Shown: piece after piece, positions 36,699 to 45,970 of the stretch
Layout of the letters: every line of letters starts with the position of its first letter
Position numbering within the stretch: position 1 is the stretch's first letter
Source of the DNA: Clostridiales bacterium DTU089
GTDB taxonomy: Bacteria > Bacillota > Clostridia > Oscillospirales > Acutalibacteraceae
Assembly: GCA_001513045.1 (NCBI GenBank)
Contig: LFSB01000045.1
Location: forward strand, 37,510 to 101,509
Reading direction: 5' to 3'
DNA length: 64,000 nt
Position numbers and translations under genes: made by a program
Notes under the pieces: generated by a model
Told to the model about the DNA's origin: nothing
What the model saw: only the letters and a program-made list of their open reading frames with translations
Database searches by the model: none

Positions 36699-37887
36699 AT
36701 TGCTCGCTCCTGCGGGCGATATGGAATGCTTGAACACCGCTGTGCGCTTCGGCGCGGATGCGGTATATATAGGCGGCAGCTTTATGCAGCTCAGGGCGGA
36801 TTGCGTAAGCTTTACCGATGAACAAATCGGCGAGGCGGCGGCAAAACTGCATGAGAACGGAAAAAAGCTGTATGTGACCGTGAACAGCTTTGCGAAGAAT
36901 GACGAAATCGCGCTCCTCGGAGATTATGCAAAGCGCCTTTACTCCCTCGGAGCCGATGCGGCGATAGTTTCGGACCTCGGGGCTCTTGTGACAATGAAAA
37001 GTGCACAGCCGGAGCTTCAGATACACATAAGCACACAGGCAAACTGCTGCAATTATGCCTCGGCTCGCACCTATTACGATATGGGCGCGTCCCGTGTTGT
37101 CCTCGCAAGAGAGCTTACGATTGAGGAAATAGCACAGCTCAGGGCAAAAACGCCTCCGGAGCTTGAGCTTGAGGCGTTTGTTCACGGCGCTATGTGTATG
37201 GCGTATTCCGGCAGATGTCTGATAAGCTCGTTCATAACAGGCCGCAGCGGCAACAGGGGAGAGTGCACTCAGCCATGCCGTTGGGAGTATTACCTTGTTG
37301 AACAGAAGCGTCCCAACGAGTTTTTTAAGGTTGAGCAACAGGAGGGCTGCTCTGCGGTGCTTTCCTCACATGACCTTAAAGCGATAGCTTTCCTTGACGA
37401 GCTTGAACAGGCGGGAATAGAATCCTTTAAAATTGAAGGACGCATGAAAACGCCATATTACCTTGCCACCGTTGTCAACGCCTACCGCCGTGCAATTGAC
37501 GGTACGGCAGACATGAGGCTGCTTGAGCGTGAGCTTCGTGCGTTCAGCCACCGTCCCTACTCGGACGGCTTTTACCACGGCGAGCTTGTGCGCGCTCATG
37601 CAAACGACGGGCTTTATCATTGGGAATGCACCTTTGCCGGAGTGGTGAAGGATTGTGAAAACGGTGTTGTTACCGTTGAACAGCGAAATTTCTTCAAGCT
37701 CGGCGATGTTCTCGAAATCGTATCACCGGACAGCCTTGGGCAGTCATTTACGGTTGAAAATATAATCGACAAAAACTCCGAAAGCGTGCCCACGGCATGT
37801 CATCCCAAGGAATTATATCGTGTGCAGTGCGGACTTGAACTGAAAAAGGGAGATATACTGCGGGTGCGTATAGACGAAGAACAATGA
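36682..37887 (+). CDS. U32 family peptidase-like protein, TrhP/YegQ type
   Basis: Family members act in prephenate-dependent hydroxylation of U34 in tRNA (TrhP) or are called collagenase-like peptidases. Start at 36682, GGGAGTG upstream; 401 residues. Motifs: LLAPAGDMECL (about 6-16), the FVHGAMCMAYSGRCLISS signature (about 167-184) and RGECTQPCRW (about 193-202), whose cysteines may hold a cluster. The neighbouring U32 gene and the nearby chorismate/prephenate pathway genes fit a tRNA-modification role; this is inference. Confidence 0.85.
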   Translation: MLKKIELLAPAGDMECLNTAVRFGADAVYIGGSFMQLRADCVSFTDEQIGEAAAKLHENGKKLYVTVNSFAKNDEIALLGDYAKRLYSLGADAAIVSDLGALVTMKSAQPELQIHISTQANCCNYASARTYYDMGASRVVLARELTIEEIAQLRAKTPPELELEAFVHGAMCMAYSGRCLISSFITGRSGNRGECTQPCRWEYYLVEQKRPNEFFKVEQQEGCSAVLSSHDLKAIAFLDELEQAGIESFKIEGRMKTPYYLATVVNAYRRAIDGTADMRLLERELRAFSHRPYSDGFYHGELVRAHANDGLYHWECTFAGVVKDCENGVVTVEQRNFFKLGDVLEIVSPDSLGQSFTVENIIDKNSESVPTACHPKELYRVQCGLELKKGDILRVRIDEEQ

Positions 37888-39929
37888 GCCTTGAAATACT
37901 TGCTCCTGCGGGAGGATATGAGCAGCTTGTCGCCGCGGTTCGCTGCGGTGCGGATGCCGTGTATCTCGGCGCCGGAGGCTTCAATGCACGGCAGAATGCC
38001 GAAAATTTTGCAGGCGAGCGCCTGAGCCGTGCGGTGGGGTATGCCCATGTGCGGCGCGTAAAGGTTTATGTTACGCTCAACACCCTTGTGAAGAATGAGG
38101 AGCTTGAAGGTCTTGCGGAAGAAATTAAAAATACAGCCCGTTCGGGTGCGGACGCGGTAATTGTTCAGGACCTTGCCGTTGCGGCGCTTGTTCGCAGAAT
38201 ATGCCCGGACTTGCCGTTGCACGCCTCAACGCAGATGACGGTACACAATATTTCCGGTGTGCGTGAGCTTGAAAGGCTCGGATTTTCGCGCGTTGTGCTT
38301 GCGCGGGAGCTGTCGGCCGATGAAATAGCGGAAATCTCACATGCAACGGATATGGAAGTGGAAATTTTTGTTCACGGAGCACATTGCATGAGCGTGTCGG
38401 GTGCGTGCTATCTTTCCGCCATGCTCGGCGGCAGAAGCGGAAACCGCGGTTGCTGCGCCCAGCCCTGCAGACTTGATTTTTCGTCGGGCGACAGACACTA
38501 TGCGCTTTCTCTGAAGGATATGTCGTATTTTTCGCATATTCAGCAGCTTAGGGCTGCGGGTGTTGCATCACTTAAAATCGAAGGCAGAATGAAGCGTCCG
38601 GAATATGTGGCGGCAGCCGTGAGTGCATGTGCGCTTGCGCGTTCGGGTGAAAAATACGACCTCGACAGCCTGCGCTCGGTTTTTTCAAGAAGCGGCTTTA
38701 CAGACGGCTATCTTACAGGCAAGCGTACGCTTGATATGTTCGGAAGCCGCACGAAGCAGGATGTTGAAGCGGCAAGTACGTCCGTGCTTAAAGCCCTTGC
38801 AAACACCTATTCCGCGGAGCGTCAGAGCGTCGGGGTGAGCATGCGGCTTTGCCTTTCGCCGGACGAGGCGGCATCACTTGAGGTGACAGACGGCGAAAAT
38901 ACCGTGAGAGTATCGGGTGACATTCCTCAGGTTGCGCTCAACAGGGCGCTCGACTCCGAAAATGCATGCCGCAGCCTGAAAAAGACCGGCGGCACGCCGT
39001 TTTTCCCGGAGGATATGGCGGTCGAGGTCAACGGAAATATAACGCTTCCGGCGTCAAGCATAAATGAAATGCGTCGGAAGGCTCTTTGTGCCCTGCTCGA
39101 AAAGCGTGAGGCGGTTGAGCCGCACCGTATAAATGAAATATCTCTTCCGGAATATGCAAAAAAGTCCTCGGGCGAGGTCGCTCCCGCAGTGTTTATGCGC
39201 TTTGAGCGTCAGGAGCAGATTTTTGACACCTGTGAGGCCGAAAAAATAATACTTCCGCTTCGTGAGATTAAAAAATCTCCGTCTCTTATCGGTAAATACG
39301 CACACAGGCTTGTCGGTGAGATACCGGCACTCATGTTCGGCAATCAGGATGAGAAAAATTCCGGGTTGCTTTGCGAGCTTGCCGGAGCGGGTCTGAAATA
39401 TGCGTATTGTGAGAATCTCGGCGCTGTCCGCGCGGCAAAAGCTGCCGGACTTTCGATAATCGGCGGTCACGGCCTCAACATAATGAACAGCATCGCAGCG
39501 CACGAATACGAAATGCTCGGAGTCGGTGTGCTTACGGCATCATTTGAAATGAAATTACAGCGTATAAAGTCGCTTTCAACCTCTGCTCCCAAGGGAATTA
39601 TCGCCTACGGCTATTTGCCGTTGATGCGTTTTCGCGCCTGCCCGGTTCAGAAGTCCGCAGCGTGTGCGTCATGCTCCGGTACCGAAGCTCTGACCGACAG
39701 GAGAGGCACGGATTTCACCGTGCTGTGTTCTGATAAAAAATACTCCTCGCTTTTGAACAGCGTTCCGCTTTGCGTGTCGGACAAGGACCTTACAGGTCTT
39801 GATTTCGTTACGCTGTATTTCACCACCGAGAGCGCACAGCGCTGCAAATATATTGCCGATTGCTTCGCCTCGTGCGTAGTGCCTGATTTTGAAAGAACCA
39901 ACGGACTTTATTTCCGCGAGCTGATATGA
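37884..39929 (+). CDS. U32 family protein with DUF3656-type C-terminus
   Basis: A 681-residue, longer U32 member, coupled to the preceding one by an ATGA overlap. N-terminal U32 domain: LEILAPAGGYEQL (about 3-15), FVHGAHCMSVSGACYLSA (about 159-176) and RGCCAQPCRLDF (about 186-197). The C-terminal half carries the DUF3656 region, found in the large clostridial U32 proteins, and a CPVQKSAACASC cysteine set (about 589-600). Probably also in tRNA hydroxylation. Confidence 0.87.
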   Translation: MSLEILAPAGGYEQLVAAVRCGADAVYLGAGGFNARQNAENFAGERLSRAVGYAHVRRVKVYVTLNTLVKNEELEGLAEEIKNTARSGADAVIVQDLAVAALVRRICPDLPLHASTQMTVHNISGVRELERLGFSRVVLARELSADEIAEISHATDMEVEIFVHGAHCMSVSGACYLSAMLGGRSGNRGCCAQPCRLDFSSGDRHYALSLKDMSYFSHIQQLRAAGVASLKIEGRMKRPEYVAAAVSACALARSGEKYDLDSLRSVFSRSGFTDGYLTGKRTLDMFGSRTKQDVEAASTSVLKALANTYSAERQSVGVSMRLCLSPDEAASLEVTDGENTVRVSGDIPQVALNRALDSENACRSLKKTGGTPFFPEDMAVEVNGNITLPASSINEMRRKALCALLEKREAVEPHRINEISLPEYAKKSSGEVAPAVFMRFERQEQIFDTCEAEKIILPLREIKKSPSLIGKYAHRLVGEIPALMFGNQDEKNSGLLCELAGAGLKYAYCENLGAVRAAKAAGLSIIGGHGLNIMNSIAAHEYEMLGVGVLTASFEMKLQRIKSLSTSAPKGIIAYGYLPLMRFRACPVQKSAACASCSGTEALTDRRGTDFTVLCSDKKYSSLLNSVPLCVSDKDLTGLDFVTLYFTTESAQRCKYIADCFASCVVPDFERTNGLYFRELI

Positions 39930-39939
39930 GGATGCGCTT

Positions 39940-41004
39940 ATGCAGAAGGTCACTGTGAAAATCAATAAGGGATATGATTTCTTCGTCGGTGAGGATGTGC
40001 TCGGCGGAGCGCTTGAGCCTGTGCTGTTTGAAATCAAAGCCCGCCGCTGTGCCGTCATTGCGGATGCGGCGGCTGAAAAGTATCATCTTGATGCGTTGTC
40101 GGCTGTGCTTTCTCATGCCGGCTGTGAATATGTGTGCTATACTCTTGCGCCCGGAGAGAGGTCAAAATCCCTGTCTGAATACGGGGAAATACTTACGTTT
40201 CTTGCGGATAACGAAATCTGCCGGAACGACGTTATAATAGCTCTCGGCGGAGGCGTTGCGGGTGATATTTCCGGCTTTTGCGCGGCAACATATATGCGCG
40301 GAATACGCTATATAAACATTCCCACGACCCTGCTTGCAGCGGTGGATTCCTCGGTTGGCGGCAAGTGTGCCGTTGACCTTCCGGAGGGCAAAAATCTTGC
40401 CGGTGCGTTTTGGCAGCCGGAAGCGGTGATATGCGATACACGATTTTTGAAGACACTTGACGAGGCGGAGATACGCTCCGGCGCGGGCGAGATTCTGAAA
40501 TACGGCTTGTTGGCTGACGGACGTTTGCTCAGTGCGGCGGCGAGCCGTGAAAGCTGTGTAAGCGAGGACATCATATCACAATGTGTTTCGATAAAGGCGG
40601 ACTATGTTCGGGAGGATGAAACCGATTTCGGAGTGCGCAGATTTTTGAATCTCGGGCATACAGCAGCACATGCCGCCGAGCTGTTGAGCGGCTATACTCT
40701 GCCTCACGGTGAGGCGGTGGCTTACGGCCTCTCGGTAATCACACACGCTGCGGAGAAAAACAATATGTGCGAAAGCGGACTTTCCGATATAGTTGACGCT
40801 TCAATAAAAGCGGCAGGGCTTCCCTGCGCGGCAAGCATGAATTATTCGTCGGCAGACCTCGCGTCTGCCGCAATGGGTGATAAAAAACGTTCCGGAAACA
40901 AAATAACTCTCGTTATTCCCCGGAGCGTCGGAAAATGTTTTCTGCATACAATGAAAACGGATGAGCTCGCTGAATTTTTGGCGTGCGGTACGGGTGAAAA
41001 GTGA
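39940..41004 (+). CDS. aroB: 3-Dehydroquinate synthase
   Basis: Second step of the shikimate pathway (DAHP to dehydroquinate; NAD and metal dependent). 354 residues, start after GAGGATG. Motifs: LGGGVAGDISGFCAATYMRG (about 102-121), PTTLLAAVDSSVGGKCAVD (about 128-146), and the metal ligands in LNLGHTAAHAAE (about 231-242) and PHGEAVAYGL (about 249-258). First gene of the aro cluster; shares the TGATG junction with aroA. Confidence 0.95.
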   Translation: MQKVTVKINKGYDFFVGEDVLGGALEPVLFEIKARRCAVIADAAAEKYHLDALSAVLSHAGCEYVCYTLAPGERSKSLSEYGEILTFLADNEICRNDVIIALGGGVAGDISGFCAATYMRGIRYINIPTTLLAAVDSSVGGKCAVDLPEGKNLAGAFWQPEAVICDTRFLKTLDEAEIRSGAGEILKYGLLADGRLLSAAASRESCVSEDIISQCVSIKADYVREDETDFGVRRFLNLGHTAAHAAELLSGYTLPHGEAVAYGLSVITHAAEKNNMCESGLSDIVDASIKAAGLPCAASMNYSSADLASAAMGDKKRSGNKITLVIPRSVGKCFLHTMKTDELAEFLACGTGEK

Positions 41005-42230
41005 TGGATATAAAAATATATCCGTCCGAAATCGGCGGAAAAATTCAGGCGCAACCGTCAAAATCCTTTTTAAACAGGGCGCTTGTTTGCGCCGCCTTGT
41101 GCGACGAGCGCACGGTTATGAAAAATGTGTCACTCAGCGGAGATGTGCTGACAATGCTCGACTGCATAAGAGCGCTGGGGGCACAGTGGAGTCTGTCCGC
41201 GGACGGAACACTCGTTGTGCTGCCCGGACTCAAAAGGTCGGCGCATTGTGTTATAAACTGCCGGGAAAGCGGCACGGCATTGCGCTTCCTTCTGGCGTGT
41301 GCTCCGCTTTTTTCGGATGTATGCACAGTGAAAATACATCAGAGCCTTGCAAAAAGGCCGGTAGCTGCGCTCATCTCGGAGCTTGAACGCCACGGAGTGA
41401 AGATATCAATATCATCGGATTCTCTTTCGTATACATTGAGCGGTGTCCCGGAAAGCGGAGAATATATTTTACCGGGTGACATAAGCTCTCAATTCGCCTC
41501 TGCGCTTATGCTGGCGCTGCCGGGTCTTCCCGGCGACAGCGTCATAAGCCTTTCCGGTCAGGTGTTTTCCTCACGGTATATAAAAATGACCGCCGGCGTA
41601 CTCGGAATGTTCGGGGTAAGCGAGGAGGTTTATGACAACAAAATCGTTGTCGGCGGAAATCGGAAATTCATCTCACCCTCTGTTCTCGCTGTACCGGGGG
41701 ACTGGTCGAACGCTGCACCGTTTTCGGCGATGGGAAAGCTGTTTTCGGACAGCGTTGAAATCACAGGCATAGAAAAAGACGGTATGCAGGGCGACGAAAA
41801 AGCGGAAGAAATGCTGGATTTTATTTATAACTCGCCGTCTCCGCAAGAGCTGGATATATCACAGAATCCCGATTTGGCGCCGGTGCTTGCCGCCTTTGCC
41901 GCGGCTTGCGGCTCGACGACACGTCTTATCAATGCGCACGCGCTGAGATATAAGGAAAGCGACAGGCTTGACGGTATAGTTTCCCTCATCTGCGAATTGG
42001 GCGGTGAGGCGGAGGAATCCGGAGGAGTGATAAGTATAACCGGAGGCAAGCGTCTCGAGGGCGGCACGGTGGATTCCCGAGGCGACCATCGCATGGCAAT
42101 GGCTGCCGCAGTCGCATCGTGTGCTTGCAGTGGAGCTGTTACAATAAAAAATGCTCAGGCAGTTGAAAAATCTTATCCCTCATTCTGGGAGGATTTCAAG
42201 GCATTGGGAGGAAAGTTTGATGTCATCTGA
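41004..42230 (+). CDS. aroA: 3-Phosphoshikimate 1-carboxyvinyltransferase (EPSP synthase)
   Basis: Sixth step of the pathway. ATG at 41004 overlaps the aroB stop; 408 residues, a little short. Motifs: QAQPSKSFLNRALVCAAL (about 14-31), NCRESGTALRFLLACAPL (about 87-104; the usual NSGT is NCRESGT here), KESDRL (about 316-321) and RGDHRMAMA (about 358-366, where DHR is catalytic). The NCRESGT/ALRFL form suggests a class outside the plant-like type I enzymes. Confidence 0.94.
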   Translation: MDIKIYPSEIGGKIQAQPSKSFLNRALVCAALCDERTVMKNVSLSGDVLTMLDCIRALGAQWSLSADGTLVVLPGLKRSAHCVINCRESGTALRFLLACAPLFSDVCTVKIHQSLAKRPVAALISELERHGVKISISSDSLSYTLSGVPESGEYILPGDISSQFASALMLALPGLPGDSVISLSGQVFSSRYIKMTAGVLGMFGVSEEVYDNKIVVGGNRKFISPSVLAVPGDWSNAAPFSAMGKLFSDSVEITGIEKDGMQGDEKAEEMLDFIYNSPSPQELDISQNPDLAPVLAAFAAACGSTTRLINAHALRYKESDRLDGIVSLICELGGEAEESGGVISITGGKRLEGGTVDSRGDHRMAMAAAVASCACSGAVTIKNAQAVEKSYPSFWEDFKALGGKFDVI

Positions 42231-43302
42231 ATTCGGAAAAGCCGTAAAAATCTCAATATTCGGTGAAAGCCACGCAGCTGCGCTCGGAGTCGTTATAGAC
42301 GGTCTTCCGGCGGGCGAGAGTGTGGATATTGAGAGCATAAAGGCCTTTATTTCAAGGCGTTCTCCGTCCGGAGATTATTCCACTTCAAGGCGGGAGAGCG
42401 ATGAGCCTGAAATACTTTCCGGGGTCTTTCGCGGCAAAACCTGCGGCTCTCCGTTGTGCATAATGTTCAGAAATACCGATGCAAGGCCTGATGATTATTC
42501 GGATTTTGAGCACGTGCCGCGCCCGTCTCACGCGGATTATACCGCACATGTGCGCTATGGCGGCTTCAATGATTTCAGGGGAGCCGGTCATCTTTCGGGC
42601 AGACTTACGCTTCCGCTTTGTGCCGCCGGTGCGATTTGTAGGGATATTCTTTCGCGGCGCGGAGTGAATATCGGGGCGCATATAGCTTCGATTTCAGATG
42701 TGAATGATGAAAAATTCAATTCAACCGACATATCTGAGGAGGTGCTCGGAAGCCTGAGAGCCTCGGCGTTTCCGCTTCTCAATCCGACACTCGAAGAGAA
42801 AATGCGTTCGCGCATAAGCGCTGCACATTCGGCGGGGGATTCGCTCGGCGGCACAATAGAGTGCGCTGTAACGGGCTTTCCGTGCGGAGTGGGCAGTCCG
42901 CTTTTCGACGGAATAGAAAACAGGATAGCCTCGGCGGTTTTTGCAGTGCCGTCCGTCAAGGGTATAGAATTCGGCAGCGGCTTTGCCGGTTCGGCTCTTA
43001 CGGGCAGTGAAAACAATGATGCCTTTTTACTTCATGAGGGTAAAATTGCTACACGCACGAATAACAGCGGCGGAATACTCGGCGGAATATCCGACGGTAT
43101 GCCGATTGTTTTCCGGGTTGCTCTGAAGCCGGTTCCGTCAATCGCCGTTGCGCAGAAAACGGTTGATATTGAAAACCTGCGCGAGTGTGAAATCAGTATA
43201 AAGGGCAGACATGATGCATGTGTTGTTCCGCGTGCCGTACCGTGTATAGAGGCGGCAGCCGCTGTGACGCTGCTGGACATGCTTATTTGCGAAAGGAACT
43301 GA
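42220..43302 (+). CDS. aroC: Chorismate synthase
   Basis: Seventh step; FMN-dependent. 360 residues, start after GGGAGGAAA, overlapping aroA by 11 bp. Signatures: GESHAAALGVVIDGLPAG (about 14-31), RPSHADYTAHVRYG (about 100-113) and GRHDACVVPRAVPC (about 329-342). All expected active-site stretches are present. Confidence 0.95.
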   Translation: MSSEFGKAVKISIFGESHAAALGVVIDGLPAGESVDIESIKAFISRRSPSGDYSTSRRESDEPEILSGVFRGKTCGSPLCIMFRNTDARPDDYSDFEHVPRPSHADYTAHVRYGGFNDFRGAGHLSGRLTLPLCAAGAICRDILSRRGVNIGAHIASISDVNDEKFNSTDISEEVLGSLRASAFPLLNPTLEEKMRSRISAAHSAGDSLGGTIECAVTGFPCGVGSPLFDGIENRIASAVFAVPSVKGIEFGSGFAGSALTGSENNDAFLLHEGKIATRTNNSGGILGGISDGMPIVFRVALKPVPSIAVAQKTVDIENLRECEISIKGRHDACVVPRAVPCIEAAAAVTLLDMLICERN

Positions 43303-43304
43303 TT

Positions 43305-44813
43305 ATGGATATAGACGCTCTGCGCGACGAGATAGATAAAATCAACCGCGAGCTGCTCTGCCTCTTTGAAAAAAGGCTGCAGCTTTGCGGGGATATAGCC
43401 CATGAGAAGGCACAAAGGGATATGCCTGTTCTCAACGAACGCCGCGAGGAGGAAATACTCTCGGGCATAAGGCGCGATTCTTCACCCGGACTTTCCGAAT
43501 ATAATGCGGAGCTTTTTTCCGAGCTTATGCGGATAAGCCGCAGGTATCAGAATGATTTGTTGTTTTCCTCCGGCGGAGATATCAGGTGCGGACTTATCGG
43601 AAAAGCGCTTTCACACAGCTGGTCAAAGCCTATACACAAGGCTCTGGGAACCTATTCCTACGAGCTGTATTCCCTTTATGAGGATGAGCTTGAGCGCTTC
43701 GTAAGAGAAAAGCCGTTTTCGGGCATGAATGTAACAATACCCTATAAAGAGCGGGTGATTCCTTTTTGCTCGGAGCTTTCGGAAACAGCGGCGAAAACGG
43801 GGAGCGTCAACACCCTTATAAAATTCGCCGACGGAGCAATTAAGGGCTTCAATACCGATTATGAGGGCTTCATGTATATGGTAAAGCGCTCCGGAATTGA
43901 TTTTTCCGGGAAGAAAGTGCTTGTCCTCGGCAGCGGCGGTGCCTCAAAAACCGTCTGTGCGGCGGCGAGGGAGCTCGGCTCGCGTGAGGTTACGGTGATT
44001 TCGCGCAGCGGAGAAAATAATTATGAAAACATTTCAAATCACCGCGATGCGGACATAATAGTTAACGCAACGCCTGTGGGCATGTATCCGGGTGACTTTG
44101 TGTCGCCGGTATCCCTTGATGATTTTGATGCCCCGGAGGGCGTGGTGGACCTCGTATATAATCCGTTGCGCACACGTCTTGTGCTTGAAGCTCAGCAGAG
44201 GGGAATACGCTGTACCGGCGGCTTGCCCATGCTTGTAAGCCAGGCGTATGCTTCATCACGGCTTTTCGGAGCGGACTGCAGCGTAGACATAGATGTATTA
44301 ACCCGCGAGATGCTCGTCAGCTTCGGAAATATTGTTCTCGTCGGGATGCCGGGAAGCGGTAAAACCACTATCGGAAAAGAGCTTGCGCTACGCCTCGGAG
44401 TTCCGTTTTACGATACGGACAGGCTTATTGAGCTCGCATATTCCGCAAGCGTGGAGGATATATTCAAAACGCACGGTGAAAACGAATTCCGCCGTGCGGA
44501 AAAGGAGATAATTGCTCAGGTGGGCGCACGCAGCGCCTGCGTTATAGCCGTAGGCGGCGGTGCGGTGCTTGACCGGGAGAATTACTATCCGCTTGCGGGA
44601 AACGGCAGAATTTGTTTTTTGGAGTGCCCGCTTGAGGAGCTTGAAACCCAGGGCAGACCGCTTTCAAGGGATATGGATACGCTGAAAATAATGTATGAGC
44701 AACGTCTGCCGCTTTATAAGGAGTTTTCGGATTTTTCGGTTGATAATGATGATTCCGTACGTGCGGTGTGTGCAAAAATCAGGAGGGCTTATCTTGAAAG
44801 TATTGATAATTAA
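43305..44813 (+). CDS. Trifunctional chorismate mutase-shikimate dehydrogenase-shikimate kinase
   Basis: A 502-residue fusion. Residues 1-86: AroQ-type chorismate mutase (LRDEIDKINRELLCLFEKR, ILSGIRR), making prephenate. Residues about 93-335: AroE with SHSWSKP (103-109), VTIPYK with catalytic Lys148, NTDYEG (Asp185), GSGGASK (209-215) and NATPVGM (254-260). Residues about 340-502: AroK with Walker A GMPGSGKTT (347-355), DTD (370-372), FRRAE (395-399), GGGA (417-420) and lid RPLSRD (451-456). No frameshift is seen; all three sites look intact. Start follows GAAAGGA. Confidence 0.93.
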   Translation: MDIDALRDEIDKINRELLCLFEKRLQLCGDIAHEKAQRDMPVLNERREEEILSGIRRDSSPGLSEYNAELFSELMRISRRYQNDLLFSSGGDIRCGLIGKALSHSWSKPIHKALGTYSYELYSLYEDELERFVREKPFSGMNVTIPYKERVIPFCSELSETAAKTGSVNTLIKFADGAIKGFNTDYEGFMYMVKRSGIDFSGKKVLVLGSGGASKTVCAAARELGSREVTVISRSGENNYENISNHRDADIIVNATPVGMYPGDFVSPVSLDDFDAPEGVVDLVYNPLRTRLVLEAQQRGIRCTGGLPMLVSQAYASSRLFGADCSVDIDVLTREMLVSFGNIVLVGMPGSGKTTIGKELALRLGVPFYDTDRLIELAYSASVEDIFKTHGENEFRRAEKEIIAQVGARSACVIAVGGGAVLDRENYYPLAGNGRICFLECPLEELETQGRPLSRDMDTLKIMYEQRLPLYKEFSDFSVDNDDSVRAVCAKIRRAYLESIDN

Positions 44814-45219
44814 CGGACCGAATATGAATATGCTCGGTGTGCGTGAGCCTGAAATATACGGCTCGCTCACTTATGCAGATTTGGTTGACTTTATAAGCGA
44901 ACACGCCGTAGCGACAGGCGTTCAGGTGGAATTCTTTCAGTCGAACAGTGAGGGCGCAATAATCGATGCTATACAGTCGGCCTATAAAAATGCCGATGCG
45001 ATAGTCATAAATCCTGCGGCATATACGCATACAAGCATAGCCATAGCAGACGCGCTCAGGGCGGTTGCACTTCCGGCGGTTGAGGTTCACCTCAGCGATA
45101 TAAACTCCCGCGAGGCCTTCAGAAAAATCTCATACACAGCCGACGCCTGTGAGAAGGTAATCAGCGGTGAGGGCTTTCAAGGCTATGCGGAGGCTCTTGA
45201 TTTCCTTTCAGCGCGCTGA
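44794..45219 (+). CDS. aroQ: Type II 3-dehydroquinate dehydratase
   Basis: Third pathway step. TTG start at 44794 with AGGAGGG upstream, overlapping the fusion gene by 20 bp; 141 residues. Motifs: INGPNMNMLGVREPEIYG (about 6-23, catalytic Tyr in EIYG), QSNSEGAIID (about 47-56), NPAAYTHTSIAIADAL (about 71-86) and VEVHLSDINSREAFR (about 94-108). The last 59 bp overlap the convergent DUF4130 gene. Confidence 0.95.
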   Translation: MKVLIINGPNMNMLGVREPEIYGSLTYADLVDFISEHAVATGVQVEFFQSNSEGAIIDAIQSAYKNADAIVINPAAYTHTSIAIADALRAVALPAVEVHLSDINSREAFRKISYTADACEKVISGEGFQGYAEALDFLSAR

Positions 45220-45970
45220 CAGCTTCGTCCATTTCCGGCAGCCGCGACCAGAAACGCTTGGGCATGTGATTCATGCGGCATTTCGGGTTTTCGCGTTCAG
45301 CAATGGCGATGGTTTCGTAAAACATCTTCCACATGCTCCGGTAAGCCGCCTCATCATCTTGGGTTTCGGGCTCGGTGTAGGAGTCAATGTGTATTATTTC
45401 CCATTCGTAGGGTCTGTATATCAGAGCCGCCGAATGGGTTTTGTCATATATCATGAAGGATTCATTTCTGTATCTGTCGCAAAAATGCGGACCTATTATA
45501 GGCAGCACAAAGTTTTTCGGTTCAATTACCGATACCATGACCTCGCCGTATATTGAAAACCTTGCAAAGCCAAGGTAATTGTGCGCCTCGCGCGAGCGGT
45601 TCATGACTGCCTTTGTCAGTGCGCTTACGGTGTCATCGCCGAGCATGGACATCACTTTTGCGCCTCGCTCCATTCCGAGCTGAACAAATTTGAGTATCAG
45701 CAAATCCTTGTCCGGCGCGCAGGTATAGTAACCGTCCCGAACAAACTGCATTGCCGCCGCTGAGGTTTTTCGCAGTATTCCGTTTTCAACCCGCTTTGAC
45801 TTTACCGTATCGGTCGGTATGGATACGAGCGTGTTCAGAGTCGGCTGATAATCGGCCTCGCAGACGACTGCCGCGGGCGTTTCTTTTCTGACAAAGCATT
45901 CAAATATACAGCACATGAGACCCTGAAACGAACCGTCATAGACATATACTACATCTGCCCGGTCAAACAT
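45161..45970 (-). CDS. DUF4130-type putative DNA metabolism protein
   Basis: A 269-residue protein of the family (TIGR03915) that nearly always accompanies the radical SAM protein encoded just upstream. Typical segments: YVYDGSFQGLMCCIFE (about 9-24), HNYLGFARFSI (about 128-138) and HFCDRYRNESFMIYD (about 163-177), plus the C-terminal MPKRFWSRLPE (about 239-249). It has features reminiscent of uracil-DNA glycosylase-linked proteins, but activity is unproven. Its start overlaps the radical SAM gene by 22 bp without its own ribosome site, so it is translationally coupled. Confidence 0.85.
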   Translation of the reverse strand: MFDRADVVYVYDGSFQGLMCCIFECFVRKETPAAVVCEADYQPTLNTLVSIPTDTVKSKRVENGILRKTSAAAMQFVRDGYYTCAPDKDLLILKFVQLGMERGAKVMSMLGDDTVSALTKAVMNRSREAHNYLGFARFSIYGEVMVSVIEPKNFVLPIIGPHFCDRYRNESFMIYDKTHSAALIYRPYEWEIIHIDSYTEPETQDDEAAYRSMWKMFYETIAIAERENPKCRMNHMPKRFWSRLPEMDEAVSALKGNQEPPHSLESPHR

